From Sphaerosporella brunnea (Eukaryota > Ascomycota > Pezizomycetes > Pezizales > Pyronemataceae), in assembly GCA_008704415.1 (NCBI GenBank), contig VXIS01000081.1:62001-126000 (forward strand): DNA of 64,000 nt. Direction: 5' to 3'. Position numbers and translations under genes: made by a program. The notes under the pieces were generated by a model that was given only the letters and a program-made list of their open reading frames with translations, was not told the origin of the DNA and did not search any database. Positions within the stretch are counted from its first letter, which is position 1; the number at the start of each line of letters is the position of its first letter. This document shows, one piece after another, positions 11,801 to 23,209 of the stretch.

Positions 11801-13521
11801 AGTGGCGCTGTGGATGCACAGTCGAAAACGAGTCCACCGTTGACCAAAACCATGGCTTTTGCTATGCAAAAATAGACGAATCAAGCAACTCTGAGATGTC
11901 AAAGAAAACAATTGCATCCGAACCTCACGTCTCTCAACCGAGGATCCCAGATCAATCGCCACCCTTGACGCCAGTGCTGTTCGGTAATGCCCTTCATCGA
12001 TGGGGCTGACATAGTGTCAAAAACAGATTTGCTCTTGATGATTCGAATATATCCCCCCCCCCCCCCCACTCCCCCGGCGGGAAGGAGACCGAGGTAAGTT
12101 GCTGTGTGACGCTATCCGCGTGCCTTTGGTTGTGTGTGTGCAGGTAGACACTGCATGGCGGTGGAGGGTAGCAAGGGAACCTATTTTGCGATGGTAAATG
12201 GTGTCGTTGACATTTGTCGTCAGTGCAGGTGGTCAGGAGCGTGGGTTGGGTTGCAAAGCAAACCGCATCGCGCAAGGGGTAGATGAACAAGGAGGACTTG
12301 ACAGAAACGAGAAGAGTTAGCGCAGCAGTTCGATAATGGTGTTATAGCTAACAATATTCTGAGGCGTCTAAATAAGCACTATTGAGTTGTTGTATGCATA
12401 CTGCCACATTGACCGTATCACTCACTATCAGAAAAAAAAAAAAAAAAAATCTCTCGCAAGAACAGAACATGCATTTTAGTTCTCGCCGCTTCTTCTCCAA
12501 CGCGATACGGCTTTTCAACTGCTTTAGTGCTGAAGATAGCGGTAATTTCAAAAACCGCATTTTGCCGCCGAAGCCGAAGCATCCAATTCTGTGCATGTTT
12601 ACCACCGGTCCTGATACTGCTCTCAGTATCACTCAAACACGCCCCCCCCCCCCCCCTCTTTTCCGCCCCGTCTATCTCCGCCAACTACATCCACGCAAGT
12701 CACTGTTGCCAAGCTCGCCTATCACAAGAACTATGAACACCAAAAATCACGAAAGGACCAGGTTCGTACTATAGAAGCTCTTGAAAATTATGAATCGGAC
12801 ACAGTTGTGAGTGGCGAGAGAGTAGTAGAACCAAGATGTTCGAAAGTGCTTAAACGTTGTGTTGGTGATGCGGTTTTGTGCTGGTACGAACAGGGAAGAT
12901 TGCGATGAGGGGAAAAGGAAACAGGACATGAACGAGATGCTGCCATGTGCCAAGGAGATTGGATATGGTGTTGGGCCTCCAGAGATGTGGAACTCCACAA
13001 GGTAACTCTGTGTGGTCAAAGACACTCACCGATCCAGTCCAATATGGCATAAAATGCAGTTAATAATAATTGTCTCATTACAGTGAGGCTAAAAAAACCC
13101 GGTATTATTCAACAGACCCATCCCCAGCAGCTCCCAATTGCTACGACGGTGATTCTGCTTCGTGACAGAGATATTTGCCGAAGCTGAGGTTCTTTAGCCT
13201 TGCCGTTGTCGTCCAACTGTCCGACCTGTCAGTGTAATAAGCGAGGAATAGCTTTCCTTATTCCTCACTCATCAACTAGTGGCCCCAAGTATCTTATGGG
13301 ATGCCTGCTCTGGTGCTTGTGGCTTGTCAGTCTATGCGCATAGTTGGTAAAATAGGTGTACGAACCATATTTCTAATACTGGCGGCCTACTTCGCCCCAA
13401 GCACCGGAGTGTCCGTGTTAGCTAGCTTCTGTATCCCCCCGCCGGTAACTGCGGAAAATCCTCTCCTCGATTACATTTAGCGATGGGATCGAAGTCCTGG
13501 TGCATCGATTACGGCGTCGTA
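8896..13521. other. No supported gene (4.6 kb)
   Basis: Many overlapping frames of 60-180 codons occur on both strands, Arg/Ser/Pro-rich in the typical way of shadows. A plus frame at 10606-11061 (151 aa) has the most natural composition but no recognisable motif. Homopolymer runs include poly-C at 12054-12067 and 12643-12656 and poly-A near 12431-12449. No transposon ends or RNA genes were seen. Confidence 0.35.
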
Positions 13522-13750
13522 TGGTGCAAGCGGCCTTAAACCGACCCGTCGGCGGTGGTGGAGACGGCAACGACTGTTTATAATAAACTGATCACCACTT
13601 GAGAACTCTGGGGAAACAGCCCTCCCGTCCCCTAAATAAGATGCGCTCTGTAAGACGGAGGCGCTGGCTTCCACCAGTCGCGCAATCTTGTGATGTTATT
13701 GAAGTCGGGGAAACTTTGAGCGACGGGTCGGTTTAAGGCCGCTCGCACCA
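13522..13750. mobile_element. MITE of 229 bp, TA-flanked (Tc1/mariner-type)
   Basis: Inverted arms of 30 bp (13522-13551 and 13721-13750) begin TGGTGC(A/G)AGCGGCC and end at CCGACCCGTCG, with one mismatch. TA dinucleotides flank both ends (13520-13521 and 13751-13752). There is no coding capacity. Its size is close to the MITE at 5950 but the terminal sequences differ, so they are separate families. Confidence 0.85.
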
Positions 13751-13752
13751 TA

Positions 13753-15831
13753 TCCCCCGGGGAGTATCCTTGCGTTTTCGACCTCCCGAACGCTCAGTGA
13801 GGGTGTTGATCCCCCACAATGGGGCCAAACCAGCTCCTCCCACATCCCACCACTGTCCACGGATCTCGATGGTAGCTTTGTCGCTTCCCTCCTCCAGATC
13901 CTGCTGTCGATAAACAGACAAATTTACTTCCCCGATCGCCATCAGGCGAGTGCATGGCCGCAGTAGGCACGAGGTTGTGTTAAGGGGAAGTAGGGAGCGG
14001 AGTAATTCTATCACTACCGCCCCCCAGTGATCAATCAGCTATTTCGGGGTTGAAGGTGGCGGCATATTCACCCTGTGGACTGGTCAGTTCAAGTTTCCAG
14101 GAAGGAGAGGCATGTGGGGATTAAGACCAGTGTTTTGAAAGGCACGATGGTCTGTGAACGCCGTCTTCGCCCCCCCCCCCCCCCAACGACCCACATTCAG
14201 ACCGTCTTCGGCTGCTGAGTAGCGTCCCAAAGAATTGGGTTCGGACGGCTACGTACTCTGCGGACTTCATTAAGTCAGTTCGGCTACTCGGATCCAGAGA
14301 ATGAGGGAAAGCACCATGTCGTGATAAGTGTACGATGTGTGGCTTCTTCTCCACGGCGTCCTCTGCAACTCCCATCCCTGTAGCATTGCCTCATCTCCGC
14401 CACCTTTTCTCATCCTCATCCAGCCGCGTGGCATCTGTATTTGAACTCGAGACACGCGAAGACCGCAGCGCAGGGTAGCTATCACCGTGCTGTCGTCCAT
14501 CAAGTACGCACTGTTGACGTCGATGACTCGATGGGAATTGGTGTTGGTCGCGAGTGTGGAAGTAGATAGCGCTACCACTGCTGCTGGAAAACCTGTGGAC
14601 AGGACGAGGTTGTCAGTGGGGTGTTGAAGGACTTCGTGGGGATCGCGTGGTGGACGCGGTATCTAGACAGCACAGATGACTCTGAAACAAATATATTACC
14701 CGCGCTGGAAGGTTCAGTCTCCAACACCCGGCACTCAAGCTTTCCATCGTTAACTACTCATTGGCAAAGGATAGCTACTGTCGCCACGACTGTTGGACTG
14801 CACCGCTTGGGAGGATTCTTCTTTCCCCTTCACAGAATACACTGCACAGTCCGAACAGTTACAAGATTACACCTAGCAGGCACTGGTCTGCGTCAGTGCT
14901 TCAACCGATTGATAAACCTCAACGGACACGGCGTTCGAATAATCGACTGACCATCCTTGCTGGCTAGGAATCCAACCCTTTGGCAAGGTTGTCCTGGCAA
15001 CTATCTCTCACAGTGGGGAGAGGCTCGAGGGGGCAGACACCTACTGAGGATGTTACCTCCTCCATCTGTTGGCCCGCATATGATGGAATGGGCAATGTCT
15101 CTGGCGTAGGTTCGGATTTTTGTCAAGATATATCAGATTTTCGGGTTTCGGTCTTTCGACTGCTTGGTGCGTCACGTAATGCACCGGCGGACTGGTAAAC
15201 GGAACGCAAATGATTTAACCCAACCGCACTATATAAGGGAAAAATCCTCTGTACATAGAGAACTATCCCTTTCTTTCCTCTCTCTATCCTACCTATTTCC
15301 AACAATATACGAAGGAGCGGATGGACGCATGTTGGATTAGTGGCCTGGGTCTTCTGCACAAAAGGAGTAGCACTTGGAGACTGTGGAGGCGCAAGCGTGG
15401 CCTACGGTGGTTTGTAAGAGGGCTTATTCTTCAGCACCAGAGCACAAGTTACCCAGAACACCCTTCTCTCTCTCTCTTTCTATCACATATAACAACATTC
15501 ATAATTGCACGACCAAAACGCATATGGCAGAACTTTGAAACATAACGGCATTCAATGAATGTTTCCCTCCCAATCTCCGCCTCCTATAATCAACGGCTCC
15601 GACAGGCCATCCTGGTCGATCATGTACCTCATCGACGCAGGTTGTTTCTCATTGTCGCTGGTCGAGGGGTAAACTCCTTCCTTGAACGTCGCCGGAACCA
15701 TCGCTTGTCGTTCTCATCCAATAGGACAAGATCAGCGTGAAGACCCGGGAGACTGGACATTGCTGTTCAGGAAGAGGAAGAAGCCCGCAGCCACTGCTTT
15801 TGAAGCGACGCGCGGCTAGCCGGTGTCAGTT
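13753..15831. other. No supported gene
   Basis: Frames here are short and composition-poor. A poly-C tract lies at 14170-14184. A TATATAA-like box near 15229 is followed by a CT-rich leader and a (TC)n run at 15467-15480. That could be a promoter or LTR fragment, but no gene follows in a convincing frame. Confidence 0.3.
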
Positions 15832-16026
15832 TCAACTTATTCCTTGAAGGGAGTTCACTTGGAAGTTACCATAGTCCGGATCCATGCGTGTTGACATTGA
15901 TCGTTGCCCTGGTAGGAAACTCCGTCGTTTTCGCGCTTCCATCCGGCAAGCGTGTCGATCCCCTTGTTCCGCCAGCTCCTCGGGCGTCAAGGCTTGCTGT
16001 TTGTTTGAGAGCTTATACAAAGCCAT
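15832..16026 (-). CDS. Short hypothetical ORF (64 aa), perhaps a gene 5' end
   Basis: An ATG at 16026 opens a frame with natural composition (MALYKLSNKQQALTPEELAE then basic residues). It sits directly beside the degenerate repeat field whose minus strand also shows recurring peptide motifs, so it may be the remains of the gene from which that repeat came. No family was recognised. Confidence 0.3.
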   Translation of the reverse strand: MALYKLSNKQQALTPEELAEQGDRHACRMEARKRRSFLPGQRSMSTRMDPDYGNFQVNSLQGIS

Positions 16027-16039
16027 CTGATCCGTGATT

Positions 16040-17450
16040 AGTGGTAGGTGCCAATGCTGGCGCCTTTTAAGCGCCAGTGCTCTGGATGGCTGCAGCCAAC
16101 AGTGCAGGGGAGGGGAGCGGTGTGATACTTTTGCCAGCCATTAGGCAGCTCGAGGGCCAATGGCAGCACGATTACAGCGCCAGGGGCGATCATGGAATTT
16201 CCGACAGCCGGGGGCAGATGGCGACCGCATATCAATGCGTCCATTCCACCTGTTGGACCGTGGCTACTAGGAAAACTACTCGTAATGGTCCGAGCTCATC
16301 TCTTCGTCGCCGTCGACCCCATCGAAGGGGCCGGTATCAATGCATCCTCCTGCATCCACTGATACCGATAAAACCTTGGGGGTAAAAGCTGCCAATGAAT
16401 TCTCCCTGCACGCGCTGCGGTTCGAGGTGAACCGCCTCGGCCATGACAGCAGCCGGGAATGATCATTTCGTTGCCTACGGCCTGAGCGCAGATCATGGCG
16501 ATTCTGATTCCATCGAATGGCATGCTGATAGCTCTGCGCAGCCAGGTCGGCAAACTCCATAAGTTTATCGGCGATGGCTTTGATAGCCAGCTAATTCAAC
16601 TCCATCTGTCTTGTTGCACCGGGCGACGTCGGCCAGCACCTCTGGCTACTTGGTGAGCATCGTGTCTGCCAACTCTCCAGGGACATTGTCTTTTTGAGGA
16701 GGTTGGTGTCAGTGCTCATCTTCGTCATCGTTCACCTTCGATGCTGATAAACCTTTGGGGAGATAGTTGCCAATGAATGCTCCCGGAAAGCGCCGCGGTT
16801 CGAGCTGAACTGCGACGGCCATGGCAGCAGCCGGCGGTGCAGGGGAGGGGAGCGGGGCGACACTTCATCCATCAGCCAGCTCGATCGGCCTCTTCGAACC
16901 AATGCCCCACTGGTGTCCACAGCAGACCTCCATTACCGCCGCCGGGAATGATCGTCGTGTTACCCACGGCCTAGGTACAAACGATGTCTATGCGCATTCC
17001 ACAGAGGAGCGGGGCGATACCTCAGCCGCCAGCCAGCTCGATTGGCTTCGTCGAACCAATGCCCCACTGGTTTCGACAGCACAGCTACATTACCGCAGCC
17101 AGGAATGATCATGGTGTTGCCCATGGCCTAGGTACAAATGATGTCGGTGCACATTCAACCGGTTGGCATGCTAGTCTCTATGTGCAGCCAGCTCGATCAG
17201 CCACTTCGAACCACCGCCCCGCTGGGGACGGCAGGATCTAGGTTGTTGATGACCAGAGCTTAACGCGGTTTCACACCTCCATTACAGCAGGCAGGAGAAA
17301 GCCTGCGATGAAAGCGCCTTCCCAGCGCCGCGGTTCGAGATGAACCGGCTCAGCCATGACAGCAGCCGGGAATAATCATCGCATTAATCATCGCGTTGCC
17401 CATCGCTTGGACAGAGATGATGCCGATGCACATTTCACCGGTGGGCATGC
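16040..17450. repeat. Degenerate tandem-repeat field
   Basis: Several motifs recur: GGTTCGAG(G/A)TGAACCG-like near 16420, 16797 and 17333; GCAGCCGGGAAT(G/A)ATCAT near 16450, 17097 and 17366; and CAGCTCGAT(C/T)(G/A)GCC near 16876, 17033 and 17187. Units of about 155 bp are clearest between 16870 and 17230. On the minus strand the copies encode versions of a peptide like AVHLEPRR(F/W)xGAFIG and VGNxMIIPGC, broken by stops. I read this as a decayed, tandemly amplified protein-coding segment. Confidence 0.6.
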
Positions 17451-19898
17451 TAGTATTTAATGAGCAGCCATCGCGGCAAGGTGAATTTCTTGCTGGCATC
17501 CGGCTTTTTATCGACTGGCTACGTCTCAGCCAGCATCTTTTCGGAGAGGGTCTTCTCGCAAACGCCTTGTGGATGGTAGCCTCATCTAGCTCTCGTCCTC
17601 GACCTCCTTGTCAACCAACTCCTTTTTATGACGGCTCGTCGGGCTCTAGAGAGCTGATAGCCATCAATGCTCCCTGCAAAAGCAGTACTGTACGCATGGC
17701 GGCAGAAGACACGACAGCCAAGAGAAATTGTGGTGACGGTTGTTCGCGTACTCCAGCTAGTGAGATCCACCAATTTTCTTTTTCTTCTTCTTTTTCTTCT
17801 TTTTTTGATTATTAACATTTCATTTCGTCTGATCCCGCACGCAGTGCCGTCAGTTATGGGCTTTTAGCCGGACTGAGCATGGCGTTCCAGATTGCGTGGG
17901 CCCAGATCGAGGGGATACAGTTATCTCTTGTCTGTGAATTTGTCGGTTAGATAGATCGACCTTTGAGCGGAGCAGGATAGGCAACAATACCATCTTTTGA
18001 AAAACCCTTATCGTCATCGAGGCGGCCAGGAGATGGCGTTTCCTCGGATGCTGTCGCCAACCCAGAGATGTGGTGGAATCCTCGGCGAGCATGAGCGGGG
18101 TCGACGACGCCAGACTGTGCGGCCCAGCTGCATCAAACAGGCCGAATACGATGAGATTGCTTTTCCGCAGGGCCAGTGTTGGTTCGGTCTGTTCGCCATC
18201 GCGAACGGCTGCGGAGTAGTTGTTAGTACCGCTGCGGACATGTAGGTGCTTCGCGTGGAATTAGGGTACTTACTACTCAACTGTATCGTCGCTGCCTGTG
18301 ATAGATACCGAGCAGGCAAACACGCTGTGTTTGTGCGGTACCTTTGCTGGGATAACGCGGTACGAAGTACCTGCATAACCGATGTGGGGCGTGGTCGTGG
18401 GGGTGTCGCAAGCGCGTTTTCGCGCTCGAGCTTCACTGCAGCGCACTCGTTCGCCCACCCAATATCACGAATTGTGCAGGCGCAGACGATGGCGGTGGGA
18501 CCTCGGTGGCTGCCAACGGCTGACGCTTACATCCTGCGGGGGAAGGGGGCGAATCGAGTTGCAGGAGGCCGTGAGCCGGTGGAGATTTGCGACGCAGCGG
18601 CTTTCATGGTCTCTAGATCTGGCGCTCGCGGACAAGCGATCCCGAGTGCGCATCTGTGATTTCGATTGCACAAATGCGTCTTCGTTCGCGGATGTATGGC
18701 AGGAGCACTAAAGGCGGAAAAGCACGCATTTCATGGCTCCTGGCGTCGCTGTGGAGGTGCCTTATGGACTGGGCAAGGAAAGGAGCGGGCTGATGGAGCG
18801 AATTGGGTGACAGCTCAACCGCCAACATGGACAACTGTGGTGATGTTGCACTGCCTGGACCACCATTGCAATCCCGTCAGATGGTTGCCGAAAGAGGGTG
18901 CGGTTTCCGAGCTCTGGGGAATTCACGTCGGTTGTCAACTAGGATTCCGCACTCATCGCTTCGAGGCGGTTAGGGCGTTCTCGTCTTACTCAATTCACCA
19001 CGGAGGGTCACTCAAGTGGCACGCGTGTTGCTTGTCTCTATCCCAATGGATTCCATATGGGGCAACTACGACGCGTGGAACTGGGCTGAATTAAAGGCAC
19101 TGTTTGGCACAGTTTGAGGTATAGCTAGCTAAGCTCTACATAGAGGACACGCTCCGCAAGTAAGAACGCCGCAGCAGTGCCGAAGCGAACGCGTTATCTA
19201 TGACTTTGACAAAGCATAATTGACCGTTGCCTGCTCACGCGTGAAGCCTTGGAGATGGGGGTGGTGCTACAGCTGTGTGGCGGAGCATGCGGTTATGTGC
19301 GTTTCTTCAGCAGCAAAGTGTGCACATCACCAACGGACGCCAGCCAAACTGGGCGTACCGAAGCTACAGATTGATGCGCGAAAAAAAGGGTTTCGAAGAG
19401 TGACAACATTCTGTGTGAATTCGCAGCAATGAGGTAACTTGGTTTCCTACACCTGCTTCCAGTCCTAAGTACTAAGTGCTCTCGTACGAAAACCCGTTTT
19501 TCTTAGGATTGTAGGCTTCAGAACTTGATGATTTTGAGACCTTGAGCGTGTGGGAATGGCTTGTTAGCATTTCGATATCTTAAGCTGGTGCTCGGGTGCG
19601 GTGCTTACATGTTAAAGTTTTCTTTTGGGACTTAGGAAACATCGATAGTCGACAGGGAGGTATATCTGCTCAAGCCGTTAGAGATGTTTCTTGTCCTAGC
19701 GTAAACGCACATACCGCAACGGCCACACCAATGTAACATCTTGAGCAAGTGGTTATCCATTCTCAGAATGTGAAGATCAACGACAGTCGGTGATTAGTGA
19801 TGTGTCTATACAATCCATTAGCAATCTGCCACAGCCCAGTATAAACGCACATAGCAAGGGGTCAACACCAGCGTCCCAAAAAAAAAAGCATGTCAAAT
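17451..19898. other. No supported gene
   Basis: Overlapping frames of 60-142 codons occur on both strands without recognisable motifs. A pyrimidine tract (CTT-rich) occupies 17772-17808. Nothing repetitive or RNA-like was found. Confidence 0.35.
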
Positions 19899-20219
19899 TT
19901 AACGGCGCCACCAGTGGCGTCCAGGATCCCTCCTGGGGCCCTCGGCGGGAAGGTCTTCGAGCGTCATGCCGCAGCAGAAGAACTCGGCGATCACTGTGAC
20001 AACCTTCCAGAGCCCGGACTTCTTTTTGCGTTCGTTGGGATGCACCGTCTGGTTACGGATGCGCCTGGAGACGCGCTCGAAATCAGGAAGTCCTTCCTCG
20101 TCCTGCATCTTTCGAAACAGGTGCTCGATGCAGGAACGAAGGCGGCAGATGGTGTGCTGGTCGAGGTTGGGGCGTAGTTCGTTAAGTTCGTGGAGGGGGA
20201 CTTGAGAGGGGGTGGGCAT
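19899..20219 (-). CDS. Small hypothetical protein (106 aa)
   Basis: An uninterrupted frame from an ATG at 20219, helical and charged (HTICRLRSCIEHLFRKMQDE), with a short hydrophobic patch near residue 75 (VVTVIAEFFCCGM). No signal peptide or known motif. The antisense frames have poorer composition. It could be a complete small gene or a terminal exon. Confidence 0.4.
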   Translation of the reverse strand: MPTPSQVPLHELNELRPNLDQHTICRLRSCIEHLFRKMQDEEGLPDFERVSRRIRNQTVHPNERKKKSGLWKVVTVIAEFFCCGMTLEDLPAEGPRRDPGRHWWRR

Positions 20220-20470
20220 GGGGATTTAATGAGGGTGTTGTGGGTGGGAGTCGATGAGGCGAGTTGATTGAATGAGGTGGCATCCTGAATGCTGAGGAGC
20301 TAGGCTGGGCATGTTGAAGTGGCGTAACCAGAAAACTTTCGTTTTTCGGCGGATGCCATGTGGAGATTGCCATGGAGGTGCGTAGTTCCTTAGATCTGCC
20401 AGCTTGGAGCGTCGAGATGGTGATTCAGAGCGTCAAGGCGGCTACCTTAATTTCCCTCGGTATGTAGAGC

Positions 20471-20930
20471 TTGAAGCGCATGATTCAACATGCACAAGGA
20501 TGCTGCTCTATCGATTTACCACAACACTCGCCCTTACTCCGTCGAAAATTTCACAGCGAAATCGCGCCGCCATTTTCCTCTTCGTCTTCAGTGGGTGGTA
20601 TCTGTGGGGGCATTGTTTTGCTTCATTGACCTACTCGTTATCACGATCCTTCTATCCGACTCAGGCGCTGTCGGTATTTCCTCTTCGGTGGAGACTTTTG
20701 TTGCCGGCTTGCATTCAAAACATGATTCAACATGCACAACGAATCTTCTCTGCGGCATCATGGAAGAAGAATATAGATTCACCACAACACTCGCCGCCTT
20801 TACTCCGAAAATGCCACAACGAATGCACACCGCCCTTAACGTCACCGTGGTATCTTCTTTGTCTCCCAGGGCGGTAGCTGAGAGGCAATTCTTTTACTTC
20901 ACTGACCTCATGGTTATCAGGATCGCCCCA
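20471..20930. repeat. Diverged tandem duplication (~235-bp unit)
   Basis: The segment starting CATGATTCAACATGCACAA at 20480 recurs at 20725. Further matches are the CACAACACTCGCC block (20520 and 20783) and the CTTCATTGACCTACTCGTTATCA block, recurring as CTTCACTGACCTCATGGTTATCA (20620 and 20896). The copies have many substitutions and small indels. The 3' copy overlaps the candidate gene below. Confidence 0.65.
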
Positions 20931-21064
20931 TTCAACACACAGAAGTTTCCTCTTACGTGGTTCCGGCTTGCCATCAAACCAGTAAGGCGAAATACGAAAA
21001 CAACAAGAGGAATGAATACCCCATCCGGGACTAACCACGGTGTGGTGTATTGCGCGGCATCCAT
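20727..21064 (-). CDS. Candidate two-exon gene, hypothetical protein (94 aa)
   Basis: The model is exon 1 21064-21020, intron 20967-21019 (53 nt, GTATTC...CAAG), exon 2 20966-20727. The join stays in frame and gives MDAAQYTTPWLVPDG followed by a basic/acidic segment (PEPRKRKLLCVEWGDPDNHE). The C-terminal part is Gly/Phe/Cys-containing and less convincing. No family was recognised. A second, degraded copy of exon 2 lies in the duplicated unit at 20480-20700. The plus-strand ORF at 20490-21080 (196 aa, two hydrophobic stretches) is an alternative reading that I rate lower. Confidence 0.3.
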
Positions 21065-22577
21065 GGCGGAGGGGGGTTAACCAGAGCGGTGACCTCTAGT
21101 CCGGGTCTGGATCCGACAGCTCCAAGTGCTAACTTCTGTTGCCTTCCTATCTAATACGCCAGGCGGTACACCAAGTTGCTTCTCTCCCACTGTTGTTTTC
21201 CTCCAACACCGTCCAGCTCCAAAGACGATCGATTAGGAGGAACCAATACGGCGAGAGGGATTGCTCTCAGCAAGGCTTGATTGATGCGGGAGGACTGGGA
21301 GACACTGCGCTGTGTTATGGATATACGGCAACGGTTCACGAAGTTGACAAAACGTGGGCTGTTCTCCTTTGAGGGAGGGGCCACAGGGTTCTATACCGCT
21401 GAATGCAATCGTTGACATCTGACCACAACGATAAACCATGGCTGAGATGTGCTGAACAGGTCAGGATATCCTCCACACTCGCGGTGAGCAGGTATGTTGA
21501 CCACATTGAGGCAATACGCAACGACAGATTGATATTTTTCCCGGCGTTCTACCCCCTCCTATGAAATTGGCATATCTACGCCACGTGGGGCAGCGCAGGT
21601 TGTGCAGCAGGAGTGAAACAAAATACTGGGCAATACTCCGAGCATACACCCACCCTCAAGGGAAGAGAAAATGGCGCTTGCATATGACCGAGATCCAATG
21701 CAGGGCTTTCAAGATGAAGATCCATAGCGAGGGATATTCCAGAAAACATTTCGGCCGTATGGGCATCGCGAGAGTTCTAATCTCATTAGCACGCATGGCT
21801 CTGGAAATCCTCAGCGTCTGCAGAGTTGGAGCGCGTGTTTAGTGGTGGAAATATCACCATAAATACTTTCCCTTCAGCCTGAGGATAATACAGTCAATGC
21901 GTTGAAGTGGTGGCATTAGTCCTATCGAAGAGTATTATAAATGACACCCGGTTTGGTAGCAACAATGAAAGAAGCGGTGTCCTGTTGAAGGGAGGAGGTG
22001 TGCATAGCCAAACGGTCCAGGCACAGTCAATGTACCATATCATGGCTCCACTGTCGGCTTCGTTGCCTTAGGGAAGATTGTGAATGAGTCCAGAGATGAA
22101 AAAGACAGTGGTTATATCACCACCTGCGTCAAAATCTTCGGATCATGCCCGCGTTTTGGGGTCTTATGTCACCCATCCCGCTGTTTTGAGATCACAAAGG
22201 CGATCGTCTGTCCCCACGACTGGGTCAAGTTGGCTCCGGCTTCATTGCAGAGGCAGTGTTTCTACTCGCAGCCTGTTCGGCGTCAAGCATTGCCATCTTC
22301 AGAGATGCCTTCGCATTGCAGCTGCTTTTGCAGTCCATAGTATTGTGCTGCTCGCCTCCGGCGGCCGCGGCTGTGGATTTACTATCAAGAAATACCGGAA
22401 CCGGGTACGTAAAAGCCATGCAGAGAGGGTATGTTTTCTTCATCCAGCAGAAATCATTATAACAGCCATAGTACACACACGGAGTTTAACAGCACGAATG
22501 AACAAATCATTGTAATCATCGCCTCGCATGACACCAACGCTATAGAAAACCCCATTATCCAACAGTTTATACAGCTG
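21065..22577. other. No supported gene
   Basis: Only short, mutually overlapping frames. No repeat or RNA signature seen. Confidence 0.35.
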
Positions 22578-22821
22578 CCATTTCTCCTTATCAACAGCAT
22601 CGCCGACAGAAGCTTGTTGTGAAGCTTCACCCCGCATTGCCCCCATCCCATTTCTGCTTATCAACCGCATCGCCGACAGAAGCTTGTTGTGAAGCTTCAC
22701 CCCGACATTGCCCCCCACCCATTTCTGCTTACCAACAGCATCGCCGACAGAAGCTTGTTGTGAAGCTTCACCCCGACATTGCCCCCCTCCCATTTCTCCT
22801 TACCAACAGCATCGCCGACAG
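22578..22821. repeat. 70/71-bp minisatellite, about 3.4 copies
   Basis: Units start GCATCGCCGACAG at 22597, 22667, 22738 and 22809, and include an AAGCTTGTTGTGAAGCTT dyad and a C-rich run. Read on the minus strand, each unit carries a TCGGCGATGCTGTTG block followed by GTAAG, the same sequence as the 3' end of the neighbouring minus-strand exon and its presumed splice donor. The array therefore seems to have grown from an exon-intron boundary. Confidence 0.85.
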
Positions 22822-23209
22822 AAACCCGTTCTTGGGCTTCTCCTTGCCGTTGGCCCCTCCCACTCCCAACACATGGTAGCTGGCGTCAGAGTCAACGCAG
22901 CCTACTATCTGCGCCAGAGAAAGACCCTTCATCTTCGGGAATGCCGCGTAAGCAGCGGCCAACACTTGGGGAATGCCGCGTAAGCAGCGGCCAACACAGT
23001 GGCCACTGCATGCGTTTACTTTATGTTTCCGGGAGCAGTGTCGGCGACGGGGTCGGAGCCAAGGAGGGGGGAGAGAGTGTGGTCTCTCTCGTTGATGGGG
23101 GGGCTACCAACCGCCTAATCTGGTCCACGAAGTGCTTCGCCAGGCCCGAGGACTCTACTGCTTGTTCTTGCGCTGTTTCCCCCCCTTCAGCATCATCAGC
23201 ATTCAACAT
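22817..23209 (-). pseudogene. Candidate small gene disrupted by a 32-bp duplication
   Basis: Two protein-like minus frames sit in tandem. One starts with ATG at 23209 (MLNADDAEGGETAQEQAVES, then a helical segment ending RRL at a GTAGCC donor-like site). The second, at 22817-22965, contains LAAAYAAFPKMKGLSLAQIV, then a Cys/Gly segment ending FLSAMLL before GTAAGG. A 32-bp tandem duplication at 22937-22998 shifts the frame between them. I infer a small gene of unknown function, now probably frameshifted. The splice connecting the two parts is not certain. Confidence 0.3.
22937..22998. repeat. 32-bp tandem duplication
   Basis: The unit GGGAATGCCGCGTAAGCAGC plus GGCCAACACTT occurs at 22937 and again at 22969. 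Its length is not a multiple of three, so it breaks the minus-strand frame that it interrupts. Confidence 0.85.
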
